Below are positions 34,801-46,619 of a stretch of 64,000 nucleotides of DNA, piece by piece; within the stretch, counting starts at the first letter, position 1; every line of letters starts with the position of its first letter. A program made the translations under genes and the position numbers. The notes beneath the pieces were generated by a model that was given only the letters and a program-made list of their open reading frames with translations, had not been told where the DNA came from and ran no database searches. Source of the stretch: Dentipellis sp. KUC8613 (Eukaryota; Basidiomycota; Agaricomycetes; Russulales; Hericiaceae); assembly GCA_002286715.1 (NCBI GenBank), contig NSJX01000001.1, positions 1,853,805 to 1,917,804 of the forward strand. Reading direction: 5' to 3'.

Positions 34801-35704
34801 TGAACGTGTGGATATCCGCGGTCATGTTCGACCTATGGAGCCCAAGCATGAGATGTACCAGCTCAAGATGCGGCCAAATGAAGTTGGCGTGATCAAGGAG
34901 GCTCCTGTACGGCGCTGGCTCAATGGGCAGGAGCTCATGGACAAGAAGTTCCCGAGGACCGCAGCACACGTTGTGCGTAAACGGCGGAAACTCGTCGCAC
35001 GCGCGGAGAGGATGGTCAGGGAGGCAAGGGAGCAAGGTCTGCTTTTAGAGCACGATGACAAGCATGACAAGGAGGTTACGCAGAATGGAGATGCGGGCGG
35101 CGAGAGCTCGAGGCCTGCGCCGAAGGTCAGGTTTGCGTCGCAGAACTCTGCCTTTTCGGCCAAGTCACGGATTGACCCTGATCGGAGATGGGGGCCTCTG
35201 GATCTGGCGGGGGAGAGGGCACCGCCGAGCGCTATTGCTCAACGCTGTGACACAGTCAGTTTACTTCTTTCTCTGGATATTGGAGTGAATGCTCACGATC
35301 ACGATCGCCCTAGTACGAGGCGCTCGCACTGCTGAAGAAGAACATATACCACACAGCACCAGCGACGCACAAGACAGTGCCTCAGGCGACGCGCAAGCAG
35401 CAGGTACGGGCTGCGTTCGATCCAAACGACACTCCCATCCAGGCGCCGAGGCAGTCTGTGTCGGAGCAGCAGGTGCCGGCTGCGGTGGTTCCTCTGCACG
35501 GCCTGTCAATCTGGAATTCGCTCGTCCTGTAAGCGCTGACGCTTCATTTCCGTGTCTTGGCGTCATCTCACCATCGACCATCTGGACAGGCTGTTCATGC
35601 GCAAGAGCTCGCAGGGCAAGAGGCACGCGGCGAACGCAATCGAGCATGCGGTGGGGAGCACGCCAGCCTCTGGATCCAGTTCGGGCGACGCCGCGAAAGT
35701 ATAG
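31848..35704 (+). CDS. Large alpha/beta-hydrolase fold protein (HSL-type) with long C-terminal extension
   Basis: ATG 31848 gives [20 protein letters not shown], followed by a basic [12 protein letters not shown]. The hydrolase core is spread over many short exons: MLYVHGGGYFWGS (oxyanion HGGG), [18 protein letters not shown] (nucleophile Ser), [29 protein letters not shown] (acid Asp) and [13 protein letters not shown] (base His). The triad is therefore intact. An insertion of about 160 residues, Gly/Glu/Pro-rich, separates the Ser and Asp blocks (about 33300-33830). After the His block comes an extension of about 400 residues, highly charged, with [35 protein letters not shown] and a basic terminal exon ending [10 protein letters not shown] at TAG 35702-35704. 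HGGG and GDSAG place it in the hormone-sensitive-lipase group; the acyl substrate is unknown. Exon joins in 34100-34330 are approximate. Confidence 0.8.
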
Positions 35705-36057
35705 AATCGGTGCTTCGTTCTTACCTCTTTCTTCACGTACACGGACACGATTTTGCACACAGACATTCGTAAATTAGACCTATTTGTATAAATTTAAAGT
35801 GGACAGCTGGGTGGTTGAAGAGTGTGAAGAAAGAAGGAAACGCACGGGCCAGGTGGCGGGGAACGTGTTCGGCAGGCGCGTGAGAAGCTTAGTCAGCGGG
35901 AGTGGTATAGGACGATTTGCCCTCCGCCCTTCCTCTTTGTGTCGCCCCATCCCTTCCATCTTCTCATACCCATAGTAAGTCCTGTCTTGTTGTATGCACG
36001 CCCCCGACGTTTGCGAGCTCACCGTCCGCGCTGTGCAGCCCTTTCTCGAGAGAAAAA
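35705..36057. promoter_or_regulatory. Upstream region of alpha-tubulin 1
   Basis: The first part is the hydrolase 3' flank. From 35910 the sequence becomes C/T-rich (35920-35970), typical of highly expressed fungal genes. The stretch CATAGTAAGTCC near 35969 followed by CTGTGCAG near 36037 could be a 5'-UTR intron. Confidence 0.45.
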
Positions 36058-37819
36058 ATGCGTGAAGTCATCTCCGTCCATGTTGGCCAGGCCGGTGTCC
36101 AGATCGGCAATGCCTGCTGTGAGTCTGCTCGTTCATACGTGGCTTGCACGCGATGCACCGCGACGCGCCCTCTGGACGCGCCGACGCACTGCGCGTATTG
36201 CCTCCGCTTTCTGTATGCATGCTGACACGCGGCTTGCAGGGGAATTGTACACAGTCGAGCATGGCCTTAGCGTGAGCACTGCGCGCCCGTTCCTTTGTGC
36301 TTTGTCCCGTGCTGACACGCCCGCCCGCCGCAGCCCGACGGCCGTCTGGCTGAGAACCTCCCCGTGCACCACAACGCGGATGGCTTCAGCACTTTCTTCT
36401 CCGAGACGTCCTCGGGCAAACACGTGCCGCGCTCGCTCTACGTCGACCTCGAGCCCAATGTCATCGACGAGGTCCGCAACGGCACCTACCGCAGCCTGTT
36501 CCACCCCGAGACGATGATCACGGGCAAGGAGGACGCCGCCAGCAACTGTGAGTGCCCTCCATCTCATCGTGCCGCGCATCAGGCCTCGTGGTGACCGCGC
36601 CGCTGCCTCGCAGATGCCCGTGGCCACTACACCATCGGCAAGGAGCAGATCGATAACGTGATGGACAAGCTCCGCCGTCTCGCAGACAACTGCAGCGGCC
36701 TCCAGGGCTTCTTTGTCTTCCACTCGTTCGGCGGTGGAACTGGTTCGGGTCTGGGTGCCCTCATCCTCGAGCGTCTCTCCACGGACTACGGCAAGAAGTC
36801 CAAGCTCGAGTTCAGCGTCTACCCCGCGCCGACCCTCGCCAACTCGGTCGTGGAGCCCTACAACTCCGTCCTGACGACCCACACCACGCTCGAGCACTCT
36901 GACTGCTCGTTCATGGTGCGTTTTGGCGTGTGTTTGTGGAGGCGGGGCGGCTGCTGACATTACGTGTGCAGGTCGACAACGAGGCTATTTACGACATCTG
37001 CAAGAAGAACTTGGGCATCTCTTCGCCCAGCTTCACGAACTTGAACAGGCTCATCGCCCAGGTCGTCTCGTCGATCACCGCGTCGCTCCGCTTCGACGGC
37101 TCGCTCAATGTTGACTTGAACGAGTTCCAGACCAACTTGGTGCCGTGAGTGATCTGCAAAAATGCTTCCGTCTTCACGCGTCATTGCTAATTATATTTTC
37201 CAGTTTCCCGCGTATTCACTTCCCTCTCGCCACCTTCGCCCCTATCATCTCGGCTGAGAAGGCTCACCATGAACAGAACTCTGTTGCGGACATGACCTTC
37301 TCTTGCTTCGAGACCGGTAGCCAGATGGTCAAGTGCGATCCCCGCGAGGGCAAGTACAGTAAGTATTTCGACATCGCCGTCACGTGACCGCGTCTGACGC
37401 CCGTTGCAGTGGCCTGCGCTCTGCTTTACCGTGGTGATGTCCTCCCCAAGGATGTTAACGCCGCTGTTGCCGTCATCAAGACGAAGCGCACCATCCAGTT
37501 CGTCGACTGGTGCCCTACCGGCTTCAAGCTCGGTATTTGCAACGAGGCCCCGGCGCACATTCCCGGTGGTGACCTCGCCAAGGTGTCCCGCAGCATGTGC
37601 ATGCTGTCAAACACCACCGCGATCTCGTCTGCGTGGAGCCGTCTTGACCACAAGTTCGACCTCCTGTACTCGAAGCGTGCGTTCGTGCACTGGTATGTCG
37701 GCGAGGGTATGGAGGAGGGTGAGTTCTCCGAGGCCCGTGAGGACCTCGCGGCGCTCGAAAAAGACTACGAGGAGGTCGGCATCGACTCTGCGGACGTGGA
37801 GGAGGCGGGCGAGTACTAA
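36058..37819 (+). CDS. TUB1: Alpha-tubulin, copy 1
   Basis: Microtubule subunit. Seven exons give about 445 residues: [51 protein letters not shown] (tubulin GTP-binding signature), [16 protein letters not shown] and a C-terminal EEAGEY. The block [14 protein letters not shown] contains the alpha-specific catalytic Glu that triggers GTP hydrolysis on beta-tubulin, and the terminal Tyr is present. The position-40 loop ([14 protein letters not shown]) has no Lys, so the K40 acetylation site is absent. An intron splits the Met codon in GKYMACALL; copy 2 lacks it. The next gene, 560 bp away on the same strand, is a paralogue. Identity certain. Confidence 0.97.
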
Positions 37820-38379
37820 ATGGGCCCAGCCTGTTAGACCTTGACCTGGTTTTCTTTGTTTGTTGATCATTTCCTAGCTGGTTCTCGCCGTTTAGTCCAC
37901 TCGCCCCCGCGTAATTCCCACTTTAGTTGTTCGCCTCATTTGTCACGAAGTTTCATGCCCCCCCACCGATATCCGATATCCCCATTGTTTTTTTACCCCT
38001 CCGCATTCTCTTTTTCTTTTCTCCTACTCTAGTTATAACGCATACCGCTGCAATGTGATGTGGATGGGATATGTTGACGAGTGAATAATTGAGGCTGTGT
38101 GTGCATGGAATGAGCTAGAAATGACCTGCGGGACCGCAGACAGTGACGCCTTTGAAGGTGCTCTGTCATTCACCGAGACCGGGACTGGTCGTGCAGATGA
38201 AAAAGCAGAGAGGGAGCGGAAGCGGTGAAGTTGACTCGTCGCGTCGCGAGAAATTCAAAGCGCGCCTGTGGCTTGCCTGCGAGTCGTCAGTTGCGCCGCG
38301 ACCACGTTGATATCCTCCCTTCTTTCTTTCACGACACCCTCTCCTCTTCGTCTCGCATCCACATACCCCTGCCCTCACG
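37820..38379. promoter_or_regulatory. Intergenic region between the two alpha-tubulin genes
   Basis: T-rich tracts (37985-38030) suit the 3' end of copy 1. From 38300 the sequence is pyrimidine-rich up to the ATG of copy 2. No coding sequence seen. Confidence 0.5.
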
Positions 38380-40312
38380 ATGCGTGAAGTTATCTCTATC
38401 CATGTCGGTCAGGCCGGTGTCCAGATCGGAAATGCTTGCTGTGAGTCCTCGTGTCGCCTGCACCAACATCGGTCGCGCTCACACCACCCCGCCGCACAGG
38501 GGAGCTCTATACCCTCGAACACGGTCTCGGCGTGAGTCTTCTTGCTATCGCAGGCGGTCGCAGCCGCTGACGAGCCGTTTTTGCAGCCCGACGGCCGCGT
38601 CCTCGAAGGCTCCAAGGCGGCCAGCAACAGCGGTTTCCAGACCTTTTTCTCCGAGACTGGCTCGGGCAAGTACGTTCCGCGATCGCTGTACGTCGACCTC
38701 GAGCCCGGTGTCATCGAGGATGTCAAGACGGGCGCGTACCGCTCGCTCTTCCACCCCGAGTCGATGATCACGGGCAAGGAGGATGCCGCGAACAACTGTG
38801 CGTGGGCCGTCCCCTGTTCCACTTCTCAGTGCCCTTTGCTCTGTTTTGCTTGCTCACTCTTTTCGCAGATGCGCGTGGACACTACACCGTCGGAAAGGAG
38901 CTCATCGATCCGACGATGGACCGCCTCCGCCGCCTCGCGGACAACTGCAGCGGCCTGCAGGGCTTCTTCGTCTTCCACTCGTTCGGTGGTGGAACCGGCT
39001 CCGGCTTCGGCGCGCTCCTCCTCGAGCGTCTCTCGACCGACTACGGCAAAAAGTCCAAGCTCGAGTTCTGCGTGTACCCCGCGCCCCAGCTGTCCAGCTC
39101 CGTCGTCGAGCCGTACAACTCGGTCCTGACGACCCACAGCACGCTCGAGCACTGCGACTGCTCGTTCATGGTACGTTGTCTACGTTATACTGAGAAATCG
39201 GGGTGGTGGCTGATAAGGAATGCTATAGGTGGACAACGAGGCGATCTACGATATCTGCAAGACGCGCCTCAACGTCTCGCAGCCCAGCTTCACCAACCTC
39301 AACCGTCTCATCGCGCAGGTCGTCTCGTCCGTCACAGCCTCGCTCCGCTTCGACGGCTCCCTCAACGTCGATCTCAACGAGTTCCAGACTAACCTTGTCC
39401 CGTATGTCGCTGTGATATGCTTGGATGTGGTTGCGAGGTGCTCACGTGCGGCTTGATGCAGCTTCCCTCGTATCCACTACCCCCTGGCTACGTATGCCCC
39501 TCTGCTCTCCGCGGACAAGGCGACGCACGAGGCGAACTCGGTCGCTGAGATGACCTTCTCCTGCTTCGAGAGCGGCACCCAGATGGTATGATCTTTGTTC
39601 CAGAGTAAGGCGCGAAACTGACCACCCGTCATCATAGGTGAAATGCGACCCCAAGGACGGCAAGTACATGGCCTGCTGCCTGCTCTACCGTGGTGATGTT
39701 GTGTCCAAGGATGTCACCTCCGCTGTTGCAACGATCAAGACGAAGCGTACTATCCAGTTCGTCGACTGGTGCCCGACTGGTTTCAAGGTATGCATATGGC
39801 CAGATTGCACGTATATGCTTACACTGATGCATCATCTGTTCTTCAGCTCGGTATCTGCAACGAGCCCGCTGCTACTGTTCCCGGCGGAGACCTTGCCAAG
39901 ACCAGCCGCAACCTCTGCATGCTTTCCAAGTATGTTCCTTCTACTATTGATATTTTGCCTTTGTCTGATCGGAATTCTTCAAAGCACCACGGCTATTGCC
40001 TCCGCATGGGCCCGTCTTGGTACGAAATTTGCTGTTTGGCATGCTTTGGTCCATTCTGATGTACTTCTCAATCAGACCACAAGTTCGACCTTATGTACTC
40101 GAAGCGCGCGTTCGTCCACTGGTACGTCGGTGAGGGTATGGAGGAGGTACGCATATATCCACTTTGTCAGCCTTACGCGCCAGCTGATCGACTCTTCAAA
40201 ACAGGGTGAGTTCTCCGAGGCGCGTGAGGATCTTGCCGCCCTCGAGAAGGACTACGAGGAGGTTGGCATCGACTCCGCCGACTTCGAGCAGGAGGAGGAG
40301 GGCGAGTATTAA
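38380..40312 (+). CDS. TUB1: Alpha-tubulin, copy 2 (tandem paralogue)
   Basis: Begins [31 protein letters not shown], then [20 protein letters not shown]. The GTP signature [20 protein letters not shown], catalytic loop [10 protein letters not shown] and C-terminal EEEGEY are intact. It shares the first five intron positions with copy 1 (in the GNACW codon, after the LG/LS block, in AANNY, before VDNEAIY, and in the NLVPFPR Pro codon). It then differs: it lacks the GKYM intron but has extra introns before VKCDPKDG, after TGFK, in the MLSN block, in ARLDHK and before GEFSEARED. Substitutions are spread along the protein (for example [16 protein letters not shown] versus [16 protein letters not shown]). 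Both copies look functional. Confidence 0.97.
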
Positions 40313-41647
40313 GCGGCTACCGCCAGCGGCTGGCTGAGAATCATGTTCTGTAGTCTGGTAAAACACAGCCCGTGGTACGCTTGATTACTCTATCGCTATC
40401 TATCTTACTGTGCTTTTGTCTACCTTTGCTATCCATCGCTTTTGCTCTGCATATTCATGGAGACAACAGCGAGTAAAGTGGGCGCTTTATAATCATCGGT
40501 GTTGGCTTCTTTTCCGTGGAGGGTTTTATAGAATACCATTTGCATCTGCAGAACGCGGGATGCTTCTGCAGTGAGATGTGACGCAATCTGTGGTGAGTGC
40601 CGGTTGGTTTCAGAGGTAGAGGCCTTGGGAATGGGCGCTCGAAGAGCGAGCATGAGGACCATCGGTGCTCGCTATCATGCGTCTCGACTACATGCATTGG
40701 CCACCCCGCTGCATGAAGCTGGCGTTACACGGAGATGGCTTGTGGTATTTTTGACTCATGGATCCACGAGGCAAGAAGGTAAGAGTTGTTTGCGATTCTC
40801 ACGCAGGGTGTAATCGCTAACGTCAATGGCTCTCTATCCTATGTTCTAGCAGTGTATCTTCTATCAGTACCCTCTCTGATACAGGTCCCTCGGAGTATAC
40901 GAGTGTGCGAGGGCTGTGAGTATACAAGGTACAAGGAATTCAATTGACATTTTGCATTTAACAAGGCACAGAGTCCCCTGAACTGACGCTGGGTCATGGA
41001 GGTATATGCCCGTCTGTCTCCATCATAGAATATTCTTGTTGCACAATCCGGAGGTGGGCATTTGGTGCGACTTTTTTCTGGTTGAGCGCCGCTCTATGGC
41101 TTACAGTCCGCTTCGCAGCATCCTTGCGGAAAGGCCTTGCGCATACGCATTTAATAAGCGCTCAAACTCTCGCGAGCGTCAGGGAGATTTAGCGCCCATG
41201 TTTAATGTCCCTCGTGCGAGCGCTCGTACGGGCCACAGGAGTACGAGCGCCTATGCTCAACTGAAGGGTATCGAGACGTGTAATGCGTCGGTGAGTATCA
41301 CTTCCTCGCGGTATACCCTCTCGCGGCCCGGATGCTGGGAGCCTTGCTTTGTTCCTAGGTTGGCGAACTACCTTTCGGCGTCTTTGAAACATGGATAGCC
41401 AGAGGGGATATGCTCCCTGAGACACCTCTCGCGCTTTCGCGGTCATGTGCATGCTCGGAGAGACATTGCTTTTGCCACTTTTCCGGACTTCACGTCGGGA
41501 CAGGTGGGCTCGCGCGCAAGCACCGCCGGTACGTCTTCACCTATTCATGTCCAAATACATTGGTGGGCCCCGTATAAAGCCTCTGCAGATTTTTTGCGAT
41601 GTCCTCAGCGGTCCCACCGTCCTCAGCATCTCTCAGCACATCCAGCC
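40313..41647. promoter_or_regulatory. 1.3 kb intergenic region before the terpene synthase
   Basis: Holds the 3' flank of alpha-tubulin 2 and the promoter of the terpene synthase. No family-like frame was found. A perfect palindrome CGAGCGCTCG lies near 41217-41226. A frame open from 41447 into the synthase has no conserved residues before the ATG at 41648. Confidence 0.45.
41573..41579 (+). promoter_or_regulatory. Candidate TATA box of the terpene synthase gene
   Basis: TATAAAG, 69 bases before the ATG at 41648. A TATA box at this spacing is common in regulated fungal genes and supports starting the CDS at 41648, since the upstream in-frame ATG at 41447 precedes it. Confidence 0.55.
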
Positions 41648-42797
41648 ATGTCTGCCTCTTCCTCTCAGTCCAACCAGTTCACCATCCCGGACCTCTTCGC
41701 CATCGCGCGTGCCTTCACCGACGCCGTGAACCCGCACTGGGAGCGCGCGGCGACCGAGTCGCGCGCATGGGTCAACGGCTTCCGCATGTTCGCGGACAAG
41801 CGCGCCGCGTTCTTCCTCTCGGGGCAGAGCGAGCTGCTCGTCTCGCACGCGTACCCGTACGCCGCGTACGACGAGTTCCGCACCGTGTGCGACTTCGTGA
41901 ACCTGCTCTTCGTCATGGACGAGGTCAGCGACCGCCAGAACCGCGAGGACGCGCAGGACATGGGCGACGTGTACCTCCGCGTCATGCGCGACCCGACGTG
42001 GGACGACGGCTCGAAGCTTGCGCAGATGACCAGGGAGTGCGTCCAATTTTCAGCCCTTTTCCGTGCAATCGTAGAGTGCTCACGCCGAATTTCACAGGTT
42101 CCGCGAACGCTTCATGACCCGCGTGCAGCCGCGCTCCTTCGCACGTTTCCTCAAGCTCGGCGAGGACTACATCCACTGCGTCGCGGAGGAAGCCGGGCTC
42201 CGCGTGCGCGGCGAGGTGTTCGACCTGCACAAGTACACGCTCATCCGCCGCGAGAACAGCGCCGTCCGCGTGTGCTTCGGCATGATCGAGTACGTGCTAG
42301 GCATCGACCTCCCCGACGAGGTCTTTGCGGACCCGGTGTTCCAGAAGATATATTTTGCGGGCGTGGATATGGTCTGCTGGGCCAATGTGGGTTTTTCCTC
42401 AGCCTTTACTTTTGTGACGGGCGGGTATGCTAACGTCGGGATATGATAGGACTTGTACTCCTACGATATGGAGCAGACGAAGGGTCTCGCTGGCAACAAT
42501 TTTCTCACCGTGCTCATGCGGACACAGGGCATGACCCTCCAGCAAGCCAGCGACTACACCGGCGGGCACTTCCAGGCGCTCATGGACACCTTCCTCGCCG
42601 GCAAGGCACAGCTGCGCTCGTTCGGGCCGGCCGTCGATGCCGAGGTCAAGCTGTGGATCGAGTGTATGCAGCACTGGCCCGTCGGCAACCTTCACTGGAG
42701 CTTCGAGACGCCCCGCTACTACGGCGCTGCGCGCGAGGAGGTCCGCAGGACGCGCGTGGTCACCCTCAGCCCGCTCGATACCGATGAGGAGGATTGA
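41648..42797 (+). CDS. Class I sesquiterpene synthase
   Basis: Cyclises farnesyl diphosphate (inferred from family). Introns 42037-42097 and 42387-42449 give 341 residues, the usual size of fungal sesquiterpene synthases. Metal-binding motifs are intact: aspartate-rich [10 protein letters not shown] (D-E-x-x-D) and NSE triad [11 protein letters not shown] (N-D-x-x-S-x-x-x-E). The C-terminal [11 protein letters not shown] carries the pyrophosphate-sensing Arg-Tyr pair. The fold's helices are covered by [12 protein letters not shown] and [19 protein letters not shown]. No P450, transporter or regulator adjoins it; neighbours are alpha-tubulin and CFT2, so in this window it is an orphan synthase. 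The stop TGA (42795-42797) is the first three bases of a 19-bp tandem repeat. Product cannot be predicted from sequence by eye. Confidence 0.93.
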
Positions 42798-42870
42798 AAG
42801 GCTCGTGGATACGTGAAAGGCTCGTGGATACGTGAAAGGCCCGCGGGTGCTTGAAAGGCCCGCGGATGCT
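42795..42870 (+). repeat. 19-bp tandem repeat, four copies, starting at the terpene synthase stop codon
   Basis: Four 19-bp units: two of TGAAAGGCTCGTGGATACG, then TGAAAGGCCCGCGGGTGCT and TGAAAGGCCCGCGGATGCT. Units 1 and 2 are identical; 3 and 4 differ at one base. The first unit supplies the stop codon. Seen directly. Confidence 0.9.
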
Positions 42871-43372
42871 TGAGATTCAACTTGGATTTTCTTTCGGAAA
42901 TTTCTTACGTCTGATCTGCCAGGACCCTGCTTCGATTCGCTAGAAACTCCAGAAAAAGAAGGAAAACACAAAAACAAAACACATTGCTATTCTCGACGTG
43001 CCGCCTGCCCTTTTCGTATATTTTCTTTGTACATCTTCTACGCTTTGTATCTTTTGACCTCGGCCTCTCGGTATAGTCTTTGTCTACGAACCGTTCGTTC
43101 TACGATTACTCAGACTTCTTTGTACACTTTCCGTCGCCTTGCTTGCTTTCCGCAGCTTTCGTTGTTTCGATATTCCATCCCCTCCCCAACTGACATGTAC
43201 ATACTAGATGGTTGGCCGGGACATTTGTACTTTTATGTAGACCCGAGTTCCTTACAACGTTGACGTGGCGCAAGCAATACACGTAGACTTGTGAGATGCT
43301 CCACAGCGGTGTGAATTCAGAAGGATAAATTATATTACAAGAAACCAACTACAAGAAACAGCGCATCCCACA
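42871..43372. other. Convergent intergenic region, terpene synthase / CFT2
   Basis: After the 19-bp repeat the sequence turns T-rich (43010-43160), consistent with transcript ends. No gene seen. Confidence 0.5.
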
Positions 43373-46300
43373 TCACCCCGCAGCAACAAGTGCATGCAGC
43401 CCATATATCTCCTTGCGCACCTTATAGTACACCTCCGACACCGTGCCCTCCAGCTCAACATGCCCTCGTGCACTCTTGCGCACAGCAACCGACTCGCCGA
43501 GGTCCTCGAGACCCGAGCTACCGCGCTTCACAGCCGCGCCGCAGATCAGCACACCCTCGCCAACGAGCTCTGCGTGCACGCCAACGGCGGCCAGACGCGT
43601 CTTGAGTGCGGTGAGCTTGAGCTCGCCAATCATCGTTGAGCGCGGCAGGCGCTGCAGTGGCCGCGCGCCGAGGACGCCAGGTTTGGGCGCGGACGCGGGG
43701 GTGGGCGCTATGAGCGTGGCGGGCTCGAGCGTCGGGATGACGGAGCTGGCGCTGCCCACGATGCGGCCGGTCACGTAGCCTACTTCGTTGTCCTCAAACT
43801 GTATGTAGCATTGTCAGTGCGTGTATGGAAGCAGGGGGATCAGGGATGCACTTACGCGTGACATCTTGACGGAGGCGATGAGCTCGTCGCTGAGGGAGAT
43901 GGAGAAGCTGTTCGTGTGCTGCCCGATCTGGACGGTGTCACCCTGCGCGGGGGCGAGGATGTCCTTCGTTATTGCGCGGATGTTGGAACAGCTCTCGATG
44001 AGTGCGTCGGTGGCACTCGAGGTGGCATGGACAAGGATCTGCCAAAGGTCAGAAAGGGTGTTTGTACTGTTAGATTATGCTCACCATTTTGCGCGGGTTG
44101 ACTTGGGGGATAATAGTCTTGGTTGCCCGTCCGTCGTTCAGTCCGTCCATATCGACGAAGAGAAGCCGGCAGGCGAGTTGCACTTCCACGTAGTTGGAAA
44201 TGTACTTGGACGGGGGTTCCCTGACGACCTTCTGTAGATATTTAATAATCAGAAAGCGCACGAGCGCAAAGCAGTCATATCCTCACCTTCGCTTCCTCCT
44301 CTTTGCGTTTCCGCTCCTTCACCTCATCGCTCTCAGCCTCCTCCTCCATGATCTTCCCCTTCCGCAACCACATCCCCACATCCACCACTTCACCGTATTC
44401 ATCCACCCGGCGCTTCTTCTCAATATACGGGAACATACGGAAGCGCTGGCTCTCCTTCCCGCTGCTCTTGAAGAACGACGTCGCACGCGACACGTTGCCC
44501 TTCAAATAGATATCGAACGAAAGTAGCTGCTTCGCGCCTTCGTCCGGCTCCATGCCCTTGATCCAGTCCATCGCGTCCCCGTCGTCGTCCCCGCGCTTCT
44601 TCTTCGACGGGCGCTCCGACGAGATCTCGCCGCCGAGCACGCGCTCGACGTCATCATCGTCTTCCGAGTCCGAGTCCGAGTCGCTCTCGTCCTCGTCTTC
44701 GTCCGCCTCGAGCATCTGCTGCGTGCGCGCCAGCGCGACCTGCTGCGCGGCTTGCTTTTCCCGCTCCGCGCGCTCCTTCGCGAGGAACTCTTCTAGTTCT
44801 GAGCCTTGCAGTGGGACCTTTGCGTTCAGCTGTTCGGCGAGCGTCAGTGAGGTTGAGAATACGATAAGAAGTAAGGGAGCGTACGCAGAGCCGCATCGCG
44901 CCCTCCATCATGACGTTTCGCCCAAGTCTGCCCTTGTCCCACTTATCTTCTGGTCGCTGGGCGTCGTTCCAGCGGTCGAAAAGCGCCCCACCGAGCGTTC
45001 CCTCCTCGCCACGCGAAGTAAGCAGGATAACGTTGCCGGGGACAGACGCGAAGTCAGCGAAGAGGACGCGCGAAGGTCCGTATGACAGTGATGCCGGCAC
45101 TGCGAGGATGAGTTTAGGATCCTTTGAAGAGTATGTTTGCGTTAGTGCTTGAGGGTTGGCGAAGAATTCCAGGTGCCTATATGCGCATATACGTGGTCAT
45201 TATGGGTTCTCGAATGCCGCATAAGTAAGAAGAACTTCGATACGAACTTGAAACGCAAAGCAAAAGCGCCGATAGCATCATCGTCACCCTCCTCGTCGCG
45301 CTTCCGCTTCCCGCGGTTCTTCCCGCCCTGCTGTTGCTCGTCGCCGACATCCTCCTTGCTCACGGTGCCGCCGAGCCACTCCATCATGCTGCGCACGAAT
45401 GTCAGCATCTCGCGCCCGGTGCGCGAGAGGAGGCAGATGGGGAACTTGAGCCGCGCGAACGACCAGTGCTGGTCGAGCAGGACGAGCAGCTCGAGGATGC
45501 GCGTGCTGGCGTCGCAGGGGAGGAGGACGGAGGAGCGTGAGGAGAGGGTGGTTGTGATGGTATCTTGTTAATTTTGTCACGTAAGGTTTTATAGCAGAAG
45601 AAAATGAAAGGCAGAACATACCAATGAGGGCAGCATCGCGGTCCTTCCTGCGACTGCTGACGAAGTCCGCGCGCAGCGCGTCAGTAATGAGCAGGTCAGG
45701 GCGCGCGAGCGGCTCGAAGACACCACCCGCAGCCTGGCGCATGAGCACCGTCCCGTCGAGGTGGCGCTCGCGCATGTGGTTCATGTCGACCGCGTAGAGG
45801 ATCGTGCCGGCGGACGGTGATCGGATTTTCCAGATGGTGCCTCCGAGCGTGTGGCCGGCGTTGAAGGGGGTGATGGTGAGGCCCTGGCACTTGCCTGTGG
45901 GGCACACACAATGTTAATACTGTGGCACTGGATGGTGACAGGAAGACGGACGCACCTTGAAGATGGGTAGGCTGGGAGTAACGCAGAGTGTTGATGGTGT
46001 CGAAGGCATCGTGAACTTCTTGTGGAGTGGCAACATACTTCCCTTTCTTTTGTTTGGATTCCGGGGATGCAGAACTGCGCTCCTCGCCCTCCGGCTGTCC
46101 GTCCTCTCGGATGTCCATTGCGTTGTCTCCCCCCTCGTCTCCCTCCCCGTCATTCTCTGGTGGCGGTCCACCGACATCTTCCTCGTCTCTTATGCTCTCT
46201 ATCTCTTCGGACACAGCAATGCGACCCATCGCCTGTACGGGCAGGGTGGAATATGCCGGCGCCTTGAGGCCCCATCTTGCATATGCATACGGATACAAGC

Positions 46301-46619
46301 CGGAATGCGCAAGGTCACCATGTGAAAGAAGTACAAGGTCAACCTTTGGCGCCACCCTGTACACTTCATGTCAGTGCAAGGCCTTTGTCCTGAAAACAAA
46401 GCTGAATACGCACTCTTGCAGCGCTTGGCAGTACTTTTCCCAATGCGTACTCTGGCTGTCCAAGTCATCGGTTTTCAAAGCCGACGATGAAGGCTCTGGG
46501 CACCAATCTGGGGCGCCACAATCAAGCAGGACGGTCACGTCGTCCACTTGCAGGACATACGCCAGTGGTGTCGTACGCGACGACCGGGCGGCGCCAGACA
46601 GCGGCGTGAAGGTCAGCAT
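43373..46619 (-). CDS. CFT2: Cleavage and polyadenylation factor subunit Cft2 (CPSF100)
   Basis: Subunit of the mRNA 3'-end cleavage complex, partner of the endonuclease Ysh1/CPSF73. ATG 46619 gives MLTFTPLSGAARSSRTTPLA, then VTVLLDCGAPDWCP. The metallo-beta-lactamase motif is degenerate, LLSHGDLAHSGLYPYA, without the full HxHxDH zinc set, as expected for the non-catalytic CPSF100. Further blocks: TITPFNAGHTLGGTIWKIRS, VDMNHMRERHLDGTVLM, the beta-CASP region TRILELLVLLDQHWSFARL and ILAVPASLSYGPSRVLFADF. A long acidic stretch (DEDEDESDSDSDSEDDDD) and Lys/Glu-rich linker precede the C-terminal domain VEVQLACRLLFVDMDGLNDG, IPQVNPRKMILVHA and EDNEVGYVTGRIVGS. At least eight exons. Diverges from ARF1. 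Very confident. Confidence 0.94.

Noticed and set aside
41447..41647. In-frame 67-codon N-terminal extension of the terpene synthase
   Set aside because: It lacks conserved residues and would start upstream of the TATA-like element at 41573; family length fits the ATG at 41648.
41648..42797. Terpene biosynthetic gene cluster
   Set aside because: No P450, oxidoreductase, transporter or regulator lies nearby; neighbours are alpha-tubulin and CFT2.
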